Assembly: GCA_033439255.1 (NCBI GenBank) | Contig: CM065887.1 | Location: forward strand, 310,001 to 374,000 | Source of the DNA: Hericium rajendrae | Taxonomy: Eukaryota > Basidiomycota > Agaricomycetes > Russulales > Hericiaceae | Direction: 5' to 3' | DNA: 64,000 nucleotides | Shown: piece by piece, positions 11,339-23,235 of the stretch | Layout of the letters: each line of letters begins with the position of its first letter | How positions within the stretch are numbered: the first letter of the stretch is position 1 | Notes under the pieces: generated by a model | Database searches by the model: none | The model's input: only the letters and a program-made list of their open reading frames with translations | What the model was told of the DNA's origin: nothing | Position numbers and translations under genes: made by a program

Positions 11339-14300
11339 CAGTTCTCCGGGGATATGAATCGCGCAGTGGCGGCTATGCGAAAGTTCATGGGTGTGACAGT
11401 GTGTCTGCTGTGAATGAGTATCTTCACCAAGGCCACAGCAAATGATAGACTGACTCATAGTATTTCTGAACATCGTAGCCGTCCATCACTAAAATATCTC
11501 CCTGATGCACCGTTAGCGCCAGCGTACGCGGTAAAGGGGGTAGGAACAAACATGTCGTAGTGTTATTGTCAAGACCGTGCCTCGATTCATCCGTCCATCA
11601 CTAGTCTTCGCATGCTGAGAGTGCAGTCGAAATTCCATCTGAGCCATTGAGCCCAGGGAGAGGCCCGCAACGACGCCTCCAAGACCGCGCTCAGCATCAC
11701 TATGAAACTAGCACACGGTGTCAAGCATGGTATTAGACATGGCATAAGCGATAGAGAACTCACAGCCATTTTCTGCTTCTGCATATAAGCTGCACTCAAG
11801 ACTTCATTAAACGGGACATCGAGTCCCAGGATTTCCTTGACGCGGTTGGTTATTAGATTCAGCGCGCCAATCACTGCGGAAGGACCGCTTTCCAAAGGCA
11901 CCGTACGGTCTGTACCCCCTACGTACTGATAAGGTGCACCGGCTAATAAAAAGCGAAATCAAAATTCAGAATGTTGACCCAGTACTCAAAAAGTGATGCT
12001 CACTGTTTTGCGAGAAATAATTCGTGAGAAGCTCGCCGCGACCTTTAGTTAATGAGCATTCAATGGTACTTTCTGATGTCTGGAAACCCTACATTTGTGC
12101 TAGCAAATGACGAAAGGTTAGCCACGCGTCCATGACAAACAATGAAAGACGGAGATCTCACAATCCTGAGTGGCCAGCGACGGAACTCAAGCCGGCCATC
12201 TCTAGCTTGCTCCTGGTATTCTTGAAATATCCTGTTGGCCTCCTGATTGCTGAGTACGTCAGCTATGATATGATGAATTTTGCCCCTGGAGACCGCGTGA
12301 GCAGAAGACTGAAAGAAACAGGTTGGAAAGGACGCACCGGCCGTTGGGCAACGTGAACGTCTGATGGGTTTTCGGCAATGAGATGTTCCTCAATGGCATG
12401 TCCGTGGGACCTACGGCGATGCCTGCTCAGTCCGACCAGGTCAGTAGCATTCAGCAAAGGACCTCCGCCGAGACCTTACCGGAGCCTGGCTTCACATGCG
12501 AATGCAGCCACTTCTTGACCTTGGAGTCTTGTGTCCAGAAGTCCTTGTGGCAACGCAGTTTTCCATTCACTTTTATGAAAGTCTGCAAGCCAATTGCAGA
12601 CAGTGAGTACAACTAGGTTCTGGGTATAGCACTCTCCGCACCTGGCATGAAGAACATTGCCAACCCTCCCACTTTGATCTGCGAAGAACATGAGCTTCGA
12701 GAAAGAAATATCACTCTTCACTCGAGGCGCTCACCGACAGGATAGGCGACCGCAGTTTTTGCAGTGCATCCCTCGCGAGAAGCGGTGGGTAGTCACATCG
12801 TCACCTGTGGGCGGAAGCTCCGGCGCATGAACATCGTAGGCAGGGTTGCGCTTGGCAGACTGATGTTGAAGTATCAGGAAATGAGGATTGTAAATAAGTT
12901 GTCCGGCGAAAAGGTCTGCTCCTGTCTCGCTCAGACCAAATGACAAGCAGCTTGGCTGGAGACACATCCATCCCTGTTCATATACCTTTGGAGAACTGGC
13001 ATTGCAGGCTGCGCAGTGCTGTTGAGTCCTGGGTGCAGGCGCGGGTCCAGATGGAGGATCCGGATCCGACGATGTAGGAGCTAGTATATAGTTAGCATTC
13101 TCTGGAAACAAGATGAAAGCAGAAAGGCCTCACGAGGTATAGTTGGGACTTCGTCTTGAGCTGCTACAGTCTGATCACTATCGCCTGACGGCAATGATAC
13201 TGATGCCGAATGACTATGCATGATTTAGAACCCGCTATGAAAATACGTACGATCGAGTCCCGTCTGACACCACCACGGAATGCCCTGCTCCGCACACCAC
13301 TCGAAGGCGAACTTGTATCGAATGACGCGCCCGGCATCACTTCCAGACAACTGGTACTCAGCTGCATTTAACAATGAGTGCCACGAAAATCTATGAAAAG
13401 AAGCACGTACCCCACGCATGAACAATTCTATACATTCCCAGGACCACATACGTGAACCCACGCTCCTCGAGATCAAACGGGAACAGCGCATATCTGTCGT
13501 CTGCCAGAAGTACGATCGGCCGTCCAGCCTTGTGATTATTCAAAAGCGCACGGACAGACTTGTCTCCAGCGAGCTGATTAGCCGCAGTCCGCATCTCCAA
13601 CTGGCCGGACTTGGCATGAAGCGCTTGGGCCTTGCCACCGCTGTTAGGACACGTTTATGAGGACGCTGCATTCTGCCTTTTCCGACAGCACTCACCCGTG
13701 CGAGATGATCAGTCTGCCTCCATGTTCGAACATGTCCCGACTGAAAACCAAAAGTTAACAACCAAGCATGCACAAGCCTGAAGAAAGATAAGCTACCTTG
13801 CAGCAAAGGCGCTCAGCAAATACCCCTTTGCAACATCATTGTTGAAGTACACGCCGCCCTGGTAGCTCCTGAAGCAATCCAGGGTCTCGCATACCTCCTG
13901 ACGAGACTAGAGAGCGATCAGCATGGCTGCATGGAAAGAAAAGGGGGAAATTTCGAAACATACCCTAGCCCAAATGAGCGGCCGCCCAGGGAGCGACGGC
14001 TTCTTCGCCTTGACAACTTGTTGGGGCTGTAGCGACACTGGGCCTACAACCTTGAGAGACTCCTGCTCAGCCAGCTCTCTGCCGTGCTCCTCATTGTCAT
14101 CTGGATAACCAATGAGGTCCAGCTCGTCGTGATCCCAGTTCGCAACCGGGGCCGGGACATGGTTGTGATACTCCAGCCCGCCTGCCCCGATGTTGGACAA
14201 GGCGGCATCGATCGCCTGGAGCGAAGTCATACTAAAAGATCCATACCCTACAAGCCGTGTAGGGACAACTGGAGGTCGCCTTGGTAATTTCTTCTTAGGC

Positions 14301-16740
14301 CGACTGTGGGGCGGGGGCCCGTTCGAAGAAGTCGGCGCGTCTTGGAGAGAAAGATCACCTTTCGGCAGGATGGGACGCTCCCGTTTACGGGGCTGAGGGT
14401 GGAACGACAGAGAAGCAGCCGTTTGTCCTGGTCCGCTTGCGGGTAGCCCATCCACGTTGAAACCGTTGCCCGAAATCATCGGCATCGCTTCGCCCATGAA
14501 TGCTGGAGTCTCCTCGACGAATATGTGCTGCACATACCCACTTAAAGTGCTGCCCGGAATGGCGTGCATCGCGTTGCCCACCGCCATTGGCATATCCTCG
14601 ACGAACGTATGCTGCACATTCTGCTCGAAACCTGTGACAGGACCGGTCTCGGTGCGCGCCCGCTTAGGTCCACGCGGTCCACGCTTGACTCCTACGTCCG
14701 ACCGTTTTTTGCGCGGTGCTTTTTCGCCCGTAAATATGCGAGGCTTCTTCACTTTCTTCACCACATTGCTCGAGGTGCCGCCAGTCTGAGCAAGCGTAGA
14801 GGCGCTGCCTTGCGCGTCGGTAGGGTCCGCGATAGAGGGGGCATCATGATCTTGGCCCACCCTGAGGAGTTCCTTTTCGCCCGTATCTATGGGAGGTGCC
14901 TCCACGCCTTCGCCCAAGGCGTGTTCGCCTTGAGTAAGTGTGCCTCCTTGCCCGCCGGCTAGATCCACAAAAGAGGTTGCAGCATGTTCTTGTACAGGCT
15001 CGGTGCCCTGTTTCTCCTGTAGCTCTCGGGTCCGTTCTGCGGGAGCCTCATTCGCGAAGGCATGATCGCTTGCAGATGGATCTAAGGTTGGTAGAGGGAC
15101 AGTAAGAACAGGCGTCTTGGAGAGGGCTGTCTTCTGCCGCTTCGCTGCACCCTCAATATGAACTTCTCCGGTGGAAGCAGGCTCGTCCACAGCCGAGTCT
15201 GAGGTGGGTGCGGGGGGAGCGGAGGGAGCGGGACCAGATGTCCGGGCTCGGGATATCCTCTGTCGCTTCTTTCTGCCTGCAGGGGCTGTTCTTTCAATGG
15301 GGGTAGGGCCAGTGGGCACCGTAGCAGAAACAGAAGGGATCTTTGCCGCAGTATCCTCGTTGCGGCCAGCCCGATGGCGAATATACTGACGCTTCTTCTT
15401 CGACTGCACCGATGCCTGGGGTTCTGCAGCAGTCGTCGACGTTGTGCCCAAACCGACAATGGGATTCAGTCCACGGCCATCACTACAGGATATCTCCTTC
15501 GCCCTAGCCCTCGTCAGGCGCTTTTGATTTCCGGGCTCTGTGACTAGCTGCGTCGGTGCAGAAACTGAGCCAGCGCCCTCGCGACCTACGAACAACTCAG
15601 CTCGATATATACACACGGATCTCCTCCAAATGACACTCACGTGCATTCGCACTCTGTTTCGATCTCGTTCTCCGCGCGACGATGTCTTGATTGGCCTCCG
15701 CATCGCACGACGCGGCCGTCTTCCTACGCTTCCCTTTCTGGTTCCTCTGCTTGGACGAGGGCGCAGTGAGTGCAACATCAGCTGCAGGCAACGGCGCGGC
15801 ATCTGGAGGTGCGGCGTCTGGAGGCCCGCCCTCCTGCTCAGACTCGTCCGTCCGCGGCAGGCTCGTGCGCGAAGCCCTGCGTTTCCTCTGCGCTGCGGAT
15901 GGTACTTCCGGCAAGGCCTGCGGCGCGGAGACGGCGTCGGTGTCAGTGTCAACGCGGATATCTTCGTCCTTCTCATCTTCGGAGTGATACGCAGGCAACG
16001 CGAGAGATGGGTCGACATGGTTCGCGTCGTGGGCGGCGTTCTCTCCGTCGCCGGCGCGAGCAGCATTCTCGAGAGCTTCGGGATCAAGTTGGCTCACTTG
16101 TTTCTTTTTTCCCTTCCCTTTCCCCCTGCCCTTCGCCTTACACGGCCTTTTCTCAGCCCGTGCACCATCCGCCTCCTGATCGCCGCCAGACCCACCCGGA
16201 GCCGCCGCCCTCGTCGGGCGATCGTCCAAATCCAACCGGAATCCTCGCTCCTGTCGCGCATCCGAGATCACCTTCCGCGCCTTGCGCGCGCCGGTGCTGT
16301 AGAGGCGCCAGAAGAACTCGACGAAAAGGCGGCACTCGCGCGGGTTGGCCGCGAAGAAGTGCTGCTTGCGGAGGAGCTCCTTCTCCGTGGGCGACACGGC
16401 AAAGACGATGTCGAGCCAGGCCTGGCACGCGCCGAGCTGCGCGGGTCGTGCATCCCGGAGACGGCAGGTGGAAATACGCGTCGAGGGAAAGAAGAAGTGG
16501 TGGTGACGACATGGGCGGAATCAGCAACGTGGTCGGACGGAACGGGTGCGGGTCCGCGAGAGCACTCACCGCGTCTGCGCGGGCCACCTCTTCGGCCAGC
16601 CCATCGAACCACTTCGCCTCCGCCTGTATACTGCGACGACTGCTCGGGTGCCGCAGATTCTCTGTGCGCGCGTAGAACTCCGTGGCAAACGGCTCGTCCT
16701 GGTTCAGGTCCGCGTCGTCCCAAGACCGCGGCAGACGCAT
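11339..16740 (-). CDS. AlkB-like 2OG-Fe(II) dioxygenase with long basic N-terminus and zinc cysteines
   Basis: Probable nucleic-acid or protein demethylase, likely nuclear. Starts at 16740 (MRLPRSWDDADLNQDEPFAT); the second exon holds MSPTEKELLRKQHFF and EFFWRLYSTGARKARKV. Then ~600 disordered residues, rich in Lys/Arg/Pro, with AT-hook-like basic patches (VKRGPRGPKRAR). A conserved globular block follows: VCETLDCFRSYQGGVYFNND, GGRLIISHGGGKAQ, GRPIVLLADDRYALFPFD, RYKFAFEWCAEQGIPWW. Next come cysteine pairs (CAACNASS; MHCKNCGRLSCR) that look zinc-binding. The C-terminus is AlkB-like: NEVLSAAYMQKQKMA, intron, FHSDAERGLGG (the HxD motif), LSLGSMAQMEFRLH, GDILVMDGYDVQKYYE, then a distal His and R-x5-R in HTVTPMNFRIAATARFI. 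Stop at 11339. Roughly ten or more introns; the join between blocks around 12.0-13.2 kb is less certain. Confidence 0.8.
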
Positions 16741-17014
16741 TTTGCAGTGGTGACGACGGACGGGTTGCAGGGCAGGGTGCAGGGTGGAACGACAGCCGTC
16801 GCCAGACCATGTTTTATATCGGAGAAGGTCATATGAAGGACGGCGATCAGCGCGTGAACCGTAGCGGAGCCAATTGCCTGACGTGCCCAAACGCAAATAT
16901 TGACAGTCACTTTCTCGCGCCCATTCGATATCACACACGCGTTTCGAATGCAATGGCAATCGTCTCGCGACGGGCAGCGCGTATTACTCTATAGCAGAAG
17001 AAGCATAGGGCTAC

Positions 17015-17692
17015 TTATTTTGTGCTCAGCGCATACTGCAGCGCCTCGTACACGTCCGCCTCGATGCGCGCCTCGGCCTTGTCCTCCTCCGACCCGCTCC
17101 CGCTCAGCACCTTCTGTGCCTCCTGCAGATTCGCACGGACAGCCTAAGAAGCGTATGAGCATGTGCAATACGTCAAAGGAAAAGGAAAGCAATGAACACG
17201 TACGTCGGACGAGAATTCGTCGAGAGGAGCAGCCTCGATGGCGTTGATGGTGAGCTTGTTGTTAGGGTGGACCGTCGCGAAGCCGCCGGACACTGTGCAT
17301 ATCAGAAATAAGAACTTGTATGCGCGAAGGACATGTGGAAGGGTGCGCACCAAACCACTTCTTCGAGGCATTGCTGGACTCGATGACCTCGACGACACCG
17401 GGGCGCAGAGGCTCGATGGATGGCACGTGGTTCGCTAGGATACCCATGTCACCCGTCGCGGCAGAAAGGTTGACCTGCACGACATCCTGGGAGTTGAAGA
17501 TGGACTACACGCAAACAAATGGCAGAGTTGAGAAACGCTGTGAGGTTTGCAGACTTCTCCGACACATACCTGGTGGGGGAGGACGAGGGAAAGCTTGATC
17601 TTGTCAGCGACCTCGGCATAGCCGCGGCGGCCAACGTTGAGGGCCCGTGGGGCGCGTCGGGCGGTAGAGGTGAGGAAGCGAAGACCAGACAT
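17015..17692 (-). CDS. ATP16: Mitochondrial F1-ATP synthase delta subunit
   Basis: Central-stalk subunit (equivalent to bacterial epsilon) of the mitochondrial F1Fo ATP synthase. The start at 17692 gives a basic presequence, MSGLRFLTSTARRAPRALNV. Splicing three introns of 55-65 bp joins DKIKLSLVLPHQ, SIFNSQDVVQVNLSAATGDM with GILANHVPSIEPLRPGVVEV, SGGFATVHPNNKLTINAIEA, and the C-terminal helices ending RVYEALQYALSTK. The length is about 160-165 residues, normal for the family. The gene is intact, and divergent from the first Ohr gene. Confidence 0.95.
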
Positions 17693-18034
17693 GGGGAAGG
17701 ATGAGAGTGCTCTGTGCTCGTCGGTGAACTGGCGGGCGTCCTTCTGCCTCCATCGGGCGGTCCCGGCTTCGCGGGTCCACGGGTCCACGGGGACCGCGTC
17801 GCGTCTACAGTCTACTGTCGCGCCGTCATTCCTGGCCACACTACGGCCGTGCCAATATCGCTCATGCTTCTGACCAGTGCACGTACATCCGTGTGGGCTC
17901 GACAATGTGTTCCATCCTTATGAGAAGGATAACTGAGGAGCTCTTTCCCGAAGATGATGCTTTTATTATCCGTTCAACCTACAAATAGAGATAGAGCTAC
18001 CCAGGATGTTCCACCGCACCCTCCGGCTCGCCCA
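17693..18034. promoter_or_regulatory. Divergent promoter region, ATP16 / Ohr1
   Basis: 342 bp between two start codons facing outward. Short frames only. It must serve both genes; no box is clear enough to name. Confidence 0.5.
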
Positions 18035-18704
18035 ATGTCTTTCCTCCAGCCTGTTCGCCCAGCATTGCGTCCTCTTCGATCTCGTCTGCCCGCGCTGACG
18101 GGTCAGAGGCGCAGTATCATTACCGTTCGTGAGCGGCAGGTATATCTACCTTTTCACCGTCACCCTAAATACCAGTAACCGTTCGTCGTAGTACACCGCC
18201 CACGCCACGGCGTCGGGCCAAGGTCGTACTGGCCACGTCAAATCTCATAATGACGGCGGCATCGATCTCACTCTCGCTATGCCCACCGTCTTCGGCGGCA
18301 CAGGCAAAGGCCAAAACCCCGAGCAGCTCCTCGCCATGGGCTACTCCGGTGCGTTCCACCACCAGCTCCGCTGCTTCAGGCCATCGACACTGTAGGACCA
18401 GCCTGCTTTCTGAATGCCATTCAAACCGTCGCACGAAGCAAGGGCTTAGGCGACATAGCCCGCGATGCCATTGTCCACGCCGAAGTGCACATCGGCCCGC
18501 CAAACCAGGTTGAGGGTTTTGCCATCGAAGTGGACATCAAGGTGCAGGGAATCGAGGATGAGGAACTTATCAAAGAAGGTCACGAGGTAATGTCGGGAGC
18601 AAAGAACTTGATCGCATCATGCTGATTGTCGAGTTTATTCCTAGCTCTGCCCATATAGCCGTGCGCTAAACCACGGTGCCCTCGTTAACGTCTCCAAAGC
18701 GTAA
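18035..18704 (+). CDS. Ohr/OsmC-family organic hydroperoxide resistance protein 1
   Basis: Thiol peroxidase that reduces organic hydroperoxides with a two-cysteine centre. MSFLQPVRPALRPLRSRLPA is a basic, mitochondrial-looking leader, then YTAHATASGQGRTGHV, DLTLAMPTVFGGTGKGQNPE, QLLAMGYS. After an intron comes ACFLNAIQTVARSKG with the peroxidatic Cys. The last exon LCPYSRALNHGALVNVSKA carries the resolving Cys. Three introns, stop at 18702-18704. Both catalytic cysteines are in canonical context. A tandem paralogue lies 0.7 kb downstream. Subcellular targeting is inferred from the leader only. Confidence 0.92.
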
Positions 18705-19429
18705 CCGGATGCACACGACGGAGATCGTCTCATAATTTCTCAGGCTCAGGGTGCTTCTTGGTGTGTGTAAAACATGTTCTGTATCAGCAGCATGTCTATC
18801 CGGATGCAATATCTCATTATGATCCCGACGGCCGCGTGTACTTCGAACGCCACGGTGCAGATCACGCTGATCTCCCGCCTGTGTCCTTCGTGGCTCCATC
18901 CCATGCGTTGATGCTAAATTGGCAAGTATACTCCCTCTATCTGTGCCGTGCCCCGAGTCTTATGTGGGAGTGCGAAGCGTCCTTGACAAGTTGATGGAGC
19001 CACGCCCGCCGGTAGGCTTGACAACTATGTGCTCGATAGGCATAGTTGCTTCTCATGAGATCATTTCCAGGCCTGTTTTGTAGTTACATTCTGCATGGGG
19101 CTAATGCTCGGAGCGCTCTCACCGTCGAGAAGTTCTGATGCCCTACCTTTCCCCGTCAATCGACCGGATCGTCCCTTGTGATCAGCCTACGTATGGCACT
19201 CTCGTATCACAAACGCAGCCCTCGCAACCTTTACAAAGTCTGAGATGGTTTGCTCGACTCTCCGATCGGGAGACCACAATCTTATCTTATCGCTTACCAT
19301 ACCACTAGCCGATCATCCGACATCGAAGCCGGCAAACGAAAGTCCCCAAGGGCCAATGCGTCCGACATTCATCAGGGCCCGCCAACCACAAAATGCGATC
19401 CACTTCTCTTCTCTTCTGAACTACACACC
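18705..19429. other. Intergenic between the tandem Ohr genes
   Basis: 725 bp. A 78-codon frame at 18758-18994 has no motif and no support. This is presumably the 3' UTR of Ohr1 and promoter of Ohr2. Confidence 0.45.
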
Positions 19430-20113
19430 ATGTCCGCCATCCTCCGCACCCAAGCCCTCCGCCGCGCCGCACAGACCTCCCTGCGCACCCGCGTACCCGC
19501 AGCCCAGCGCCGCGGCATCATCACCCTCAAGGACCACATCGTGCGCACCCATCTGCCCCGTCCCAGACACCCGCACTGACGCACCCCATGCGCACAGTAC
19601 CAAATCCAAGCGACCGCCGCAGGCAGGGGCCGCGACAGCGCCGTCCAGTCCGACGGCGACGCGCCGCTCGAGCTGAACTTCACGCCGCCCAAGGCTCTCG
19701 GCGGCAAAGGCGACGGGGCCAACCCCGAGCAGGTCTTCGCCATGGGCTACGCCTGTACGCACCCCTCCCCCTGTACCCGTAACTCACCGCGCTGACTTGG
19801 CACCGGGGCGTGACAGCGTGCTTCCTGGGTGCGCTGCAGCTCGCGGCGTCGCGCGCTGGGAAGAAGGAGGTGGGTGACGGCGCGAAGATCTACGTGACGG
19901 TGAAGCTCGGGCACCCTTCCGACCGCGATAGGCTTGCTATTGGTGCCCACATTGAGGTCGAGGGCGTCGAAGATGACGCGATCCTCAAGGCTGCGCATGA
20001 TGTGCGACCTGTTCTTTTTGTGGCGACTTTGGTTAGTCTAATGGCATGCGCAGATCTGCCCGTACAGTCGCGCTCTGACGCACGGCGCGGAGGTCACGGT
20101 TTCCAAGAAATAG
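19430..20113 (+). CDS. Ohr/OsmC-family organic hydroperoxide resistance protein 2
   Basis: Tandem paralogue of the preceding gene with the same intron positions. MSAILRTQALRRAAQTSLRT is a basic leader; then YQIQATAAGRGRDSAV, NFTPPKALGGKGDGANPEQV, FAMGYA, intron, CFLGALQLAASRAGKKE with the peroxidatic Cys, LGHPSDRDRLAIGAHIEVEG, intron, ICPYSRALTHGAEVTVSKK with the resolving Cys, stop TAG at 20111. The differing leader and third exon suggest an old duplication, possibly with distinct regulation or location (inference). Confidence 0.92.
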
Positions 20114-20368
20114 CTGGGAATATTTATATCCAGACTTGCGTTGTACATATTCTGGATGCTCTGACAGAACCGCAGCACACGCAATTATCTCAACCTGCCA
20201 CAGACCATAGATGTGCCAAAACACTCAATGTGATCATCATATACTAAGTTACAATATTGAATTACTGTACAAGCGATGAAGGCAACGGGGATCATGGAAC
20301 ATGCCACGATTTGCAACACTGCAGACCATGTCCAAGACAAACAAGACCTTGAGAGCACTCACACCCTC

Positions 20369-22253
20369 TTACAGCGAGCTCTTCTGCCACATCGCCGGGA
20401 CCCCATCCGCCGCCGCCAGATGCGGCATCAGATCGCTGGTCAAGAACTCGCTCGGCCATTGCCTTCTCACTTGCCCCCTCAAGTACTCCTTCACAATCTT
20501 CAGGTTCTCCTCCTTGAGGGCCGGCACGGCCTTGCGAACCTCGGGCTCGACCTCCTCGACGAGCCGGTCGACCATCTCGACGGTCACCTGCTCGCCCGTG
20601 TCGAGCCGCGAGCCGTAGTGCACCCACTGCCAGAGCTGCACGCGTGTGATCTCCGCCGTCGCGGCGTCCTCCATGAGCCAGTTGAGCGGGATGCAACCGT
20701 TGCCGCCGAGCCAGGCAGCAGAGTAGGCAAGCGACGTCGCGACGTTGCCGCGCACACCCTCGGCCGTGATCTTGCCCGGGACCTTCGTGTTCAGCAGGTC
20801 GGAGGCCGCAACGCGGACGTCCTCACGGCGGACATGGTACTGCAGAAGGAATTTGTTAACAACGGAGGCGAGACCGGAGAGCTCAGAGACAAACCTGGTT
20901 GGGACCAATCATGTACTTGTCGAAGATCTCGCGGGCGATACCATGGATGAGCGGGTGCGCAATCCAAGTGCCGTCGTGCCCGGCGGTCACCTCGCGCAGC
21001 TTGTCCGCGCGAACCTTGTTCATGGCGACCTCGTTGGCCTTCTCGTCGCCCTTGATCGGGATCTGGGCGGACATGCCACCAATGGCAGCGACCTTGCGCC
21101 TGGACCGGGGTCAGCACTGCATGAACTGAGGCTAGTAGTGGAGTACGCACTTATGGCATGTCTGAATGAGAAGGCGGACATAGGAGTCCATAAAGCCGAC
21201 TTCCATGGTGACGTCCTTCCTGTCGGGGAGGACGGCGCTCCTGTCAGCCCTGCGCTTCTTGATGAAGCTGAAGATATAATCCCATCTACCATGAAGCGCT
21301 TAGCGTCGGCGACCGCAACAGAAGAGGGAGCAACTCGTTCTCACCGTCCGCAATTAAGGCCAGAGGAGTGGTTGCGCAGCTCAAACAGAATCTCCTCCAT
21401 CTGGAATGCCGCCGGCAAAGTCTCGATCAAGACGGTCCCACGAATGGTGTTATGAGCCATCTTGATGTACGACTCGGAGAACAGGAAGACGTCATTCCAG
21501 AGACGCGCTTCGAGATAGTGCTCCATCTTCGGGAGATAGAAATAGGGCCCCGAGCCACGCTTGATGAGCTCATGAGCGTTGTGGAAGAAGTAGAGTCCGA
21601 AATCAAAGAGGGACCCGGAGAGGGGCTCGTTGTCGACGGTGATGCGAGGCTCGTCCAAATGCCATCCTCTCGGCCTGTATCGAAAGTTCAGCGACTCGCA
21701 GAAATGGAGCACGTCGACACTCACCTGACGATGAGCGTCGCGGGATTCGAAGTCAGCTTGTACGGCTTCCCATTTTGTTCGAAGTCGATCTGACGACGAA
21801 TGGCATCATAGAGGTTAACTTGGCCCTCAAGCATGTTCTTGAATGTGGGGCAATTGGCATCTGGAAGAGATATTAGACAGACCCTCGCAAAGAATGCGCA
21901 AACTAACCCTCAAAATCAGCCATGAAGGTCTTCGCACCGCTGTTGAGTGCATTGATGACCATCTTCCTGTCCGTGGGACCCGTGATTTCGACACGGCGGT
22001 CCTCCAGACCAGGAGAGGGGGGCACGCAGTGCCAGGACGGCTCTGCACGGATGTGCGCGGTCTCTGACGGGAAGTCCAGCTGGACACCTGAGTCGAGACG
22101 CTGTTGCGCGGACTCGCGGGCCACGAGGAGGCTCCGACGGGTCGCGTCGAATGTTCGGTGCAACGCACCAAGGAAGGCGAGCGCGTCCTCGGTGAGGACA
22201 TGCGCCTGGGCCTTCTCGGCGGCTTTGCTGTGGATCTGTACGCCTGCAACCAT
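20369..22253 (-). CDS. MLS1: Malate synthase (glyoxylate cycle)
   Basis: Condenses glyoxylate with acetyl-CoA to malate, normally in peroxisomes, for growth on C2 compounds and fatty acids. ATG at 22253 opens [20 protein letters not shown]. Recognisable blocks: [29 protein letters not shown], intron, [90 protein letters not shown], and KMIGP-type GPNQ before the last intron, then [20 protein letters not shown]. The protein is about 535-540 residues, normal for malate synthase A. It ends WQKSSL, not the usual SKL-type peroxisomal signal. A TATA box lies about 80 bp upstream. Confidence 0.95.
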
Positions 22254-22330
22254 TGTTTTGAAGCTGTATGCTGGGTTACGGTGGCAGATGGGCGAAAGGG
22301 GTGTGGTGGTGCAAGTCGGCAGGAGGATGC

Positions 22331-22338
22331 TTTATAGG
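22331..22338 (-). promoter_or_regulatory. TATA box of malate synthase
   Basis: Reads CTATAAA on the minus strand, about 80 bp upstream of the start codon at 22253, a usual spacing for a strongly regulated metabolic gene. Confidence 0.55.
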
Positions 22339-23235
22339 CGTTACGGCTCTCCGACCATCCGTGCCAACTTTCTGGACGGCGGCAAGACGTCATGCCTTCC
22401 GTTATCACATGAACTAACTGGGGAAACATGGTCACCGGGGTCCCTACCCCGCCGCCCTTCCGTTTCCGCGGACCCGCCATTCCAGCACTGTGCACACCGT
22501 GTCGAGCTCAGCCTGGTGCCGTTGCGGGACTCCTGCGATATCGCGGTCGAATTTCCAGTAGTGAATGCTCTGTTGCATGGACAGTGCACTGAAAAGCGCC
22601 AAGGTGGCCCGGCGACGCGTTCCGTCTCACTTGACCGAGCTCCGCCCTTCCATCCTCTTATGGAACGTCGTGGGTGCACTTGGTTCCTCAGACGTAGGCC
22701 AAGGGCCACCCGGTGAACACACACACTCCATGTCACGCCCACATCTATGTCCCGCCCGCGGAACCCATACATAACGGTCTGTTCATGATACTTTTGCATA
22801 GGCAGAAGACCGTTCTGTATCCAGGATCGACGGCCGGGAGAAGGTCCCGGTGTCCGAAGGGTGAGGGCGGATCTTATCTTATCTGCCCCGCGCGCACTTC
22901 AACCGTTCCGTGAGCGCCTTCCGCATTCTGGGGAAGGAACCCCGCCCACCCTTATATCCACACCACATGAAATCAGAAAGAGGCTGCGAAACTGTATATT
23001 AACCTTGAACGATCGAATTACACGTTGAGGCCGACAACATTATGCACAACACCCAGACCACTGTCTTATAACATCTTTCATGCGATCCGGATACAGGCTT
23101 GGGTCTGGAAGCTTCCATCCCTCGCCGGGTCCCGCCAGTGGCATACAAACTCCCGAAGCGCCGTCGCTCCCTGTGCGGCACTGGCTGCTGGTGCATGCCG
23201 ACTCGCAAGCATGATCAGCCGGGCGGCTTGAACGA
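22339..23235. other. Intergenic: malate synthase upstream region and GET1 3' side
   Basis: Open frames on both strands lack motifs. The stretch is GC-rich near 22.4-22.9 kb and presumably carries glyoxylate-gene control sites, none of which I can name. Confidence 0.4.

Noticed and set aside
15540-16994. 484-codon plus-strand ORF
   Set aside because: Antisense to the GC-rich, Arg/Pro-rich N-terminal exons of the AlkB-like gene. No motif; its length is explained by base composition.
20276-22716. Several plus-strand ORFs of 70-264 codons
   Set aside because: All are antisense shadows of the malate synthase exons, whose frame carries clear family motifs.
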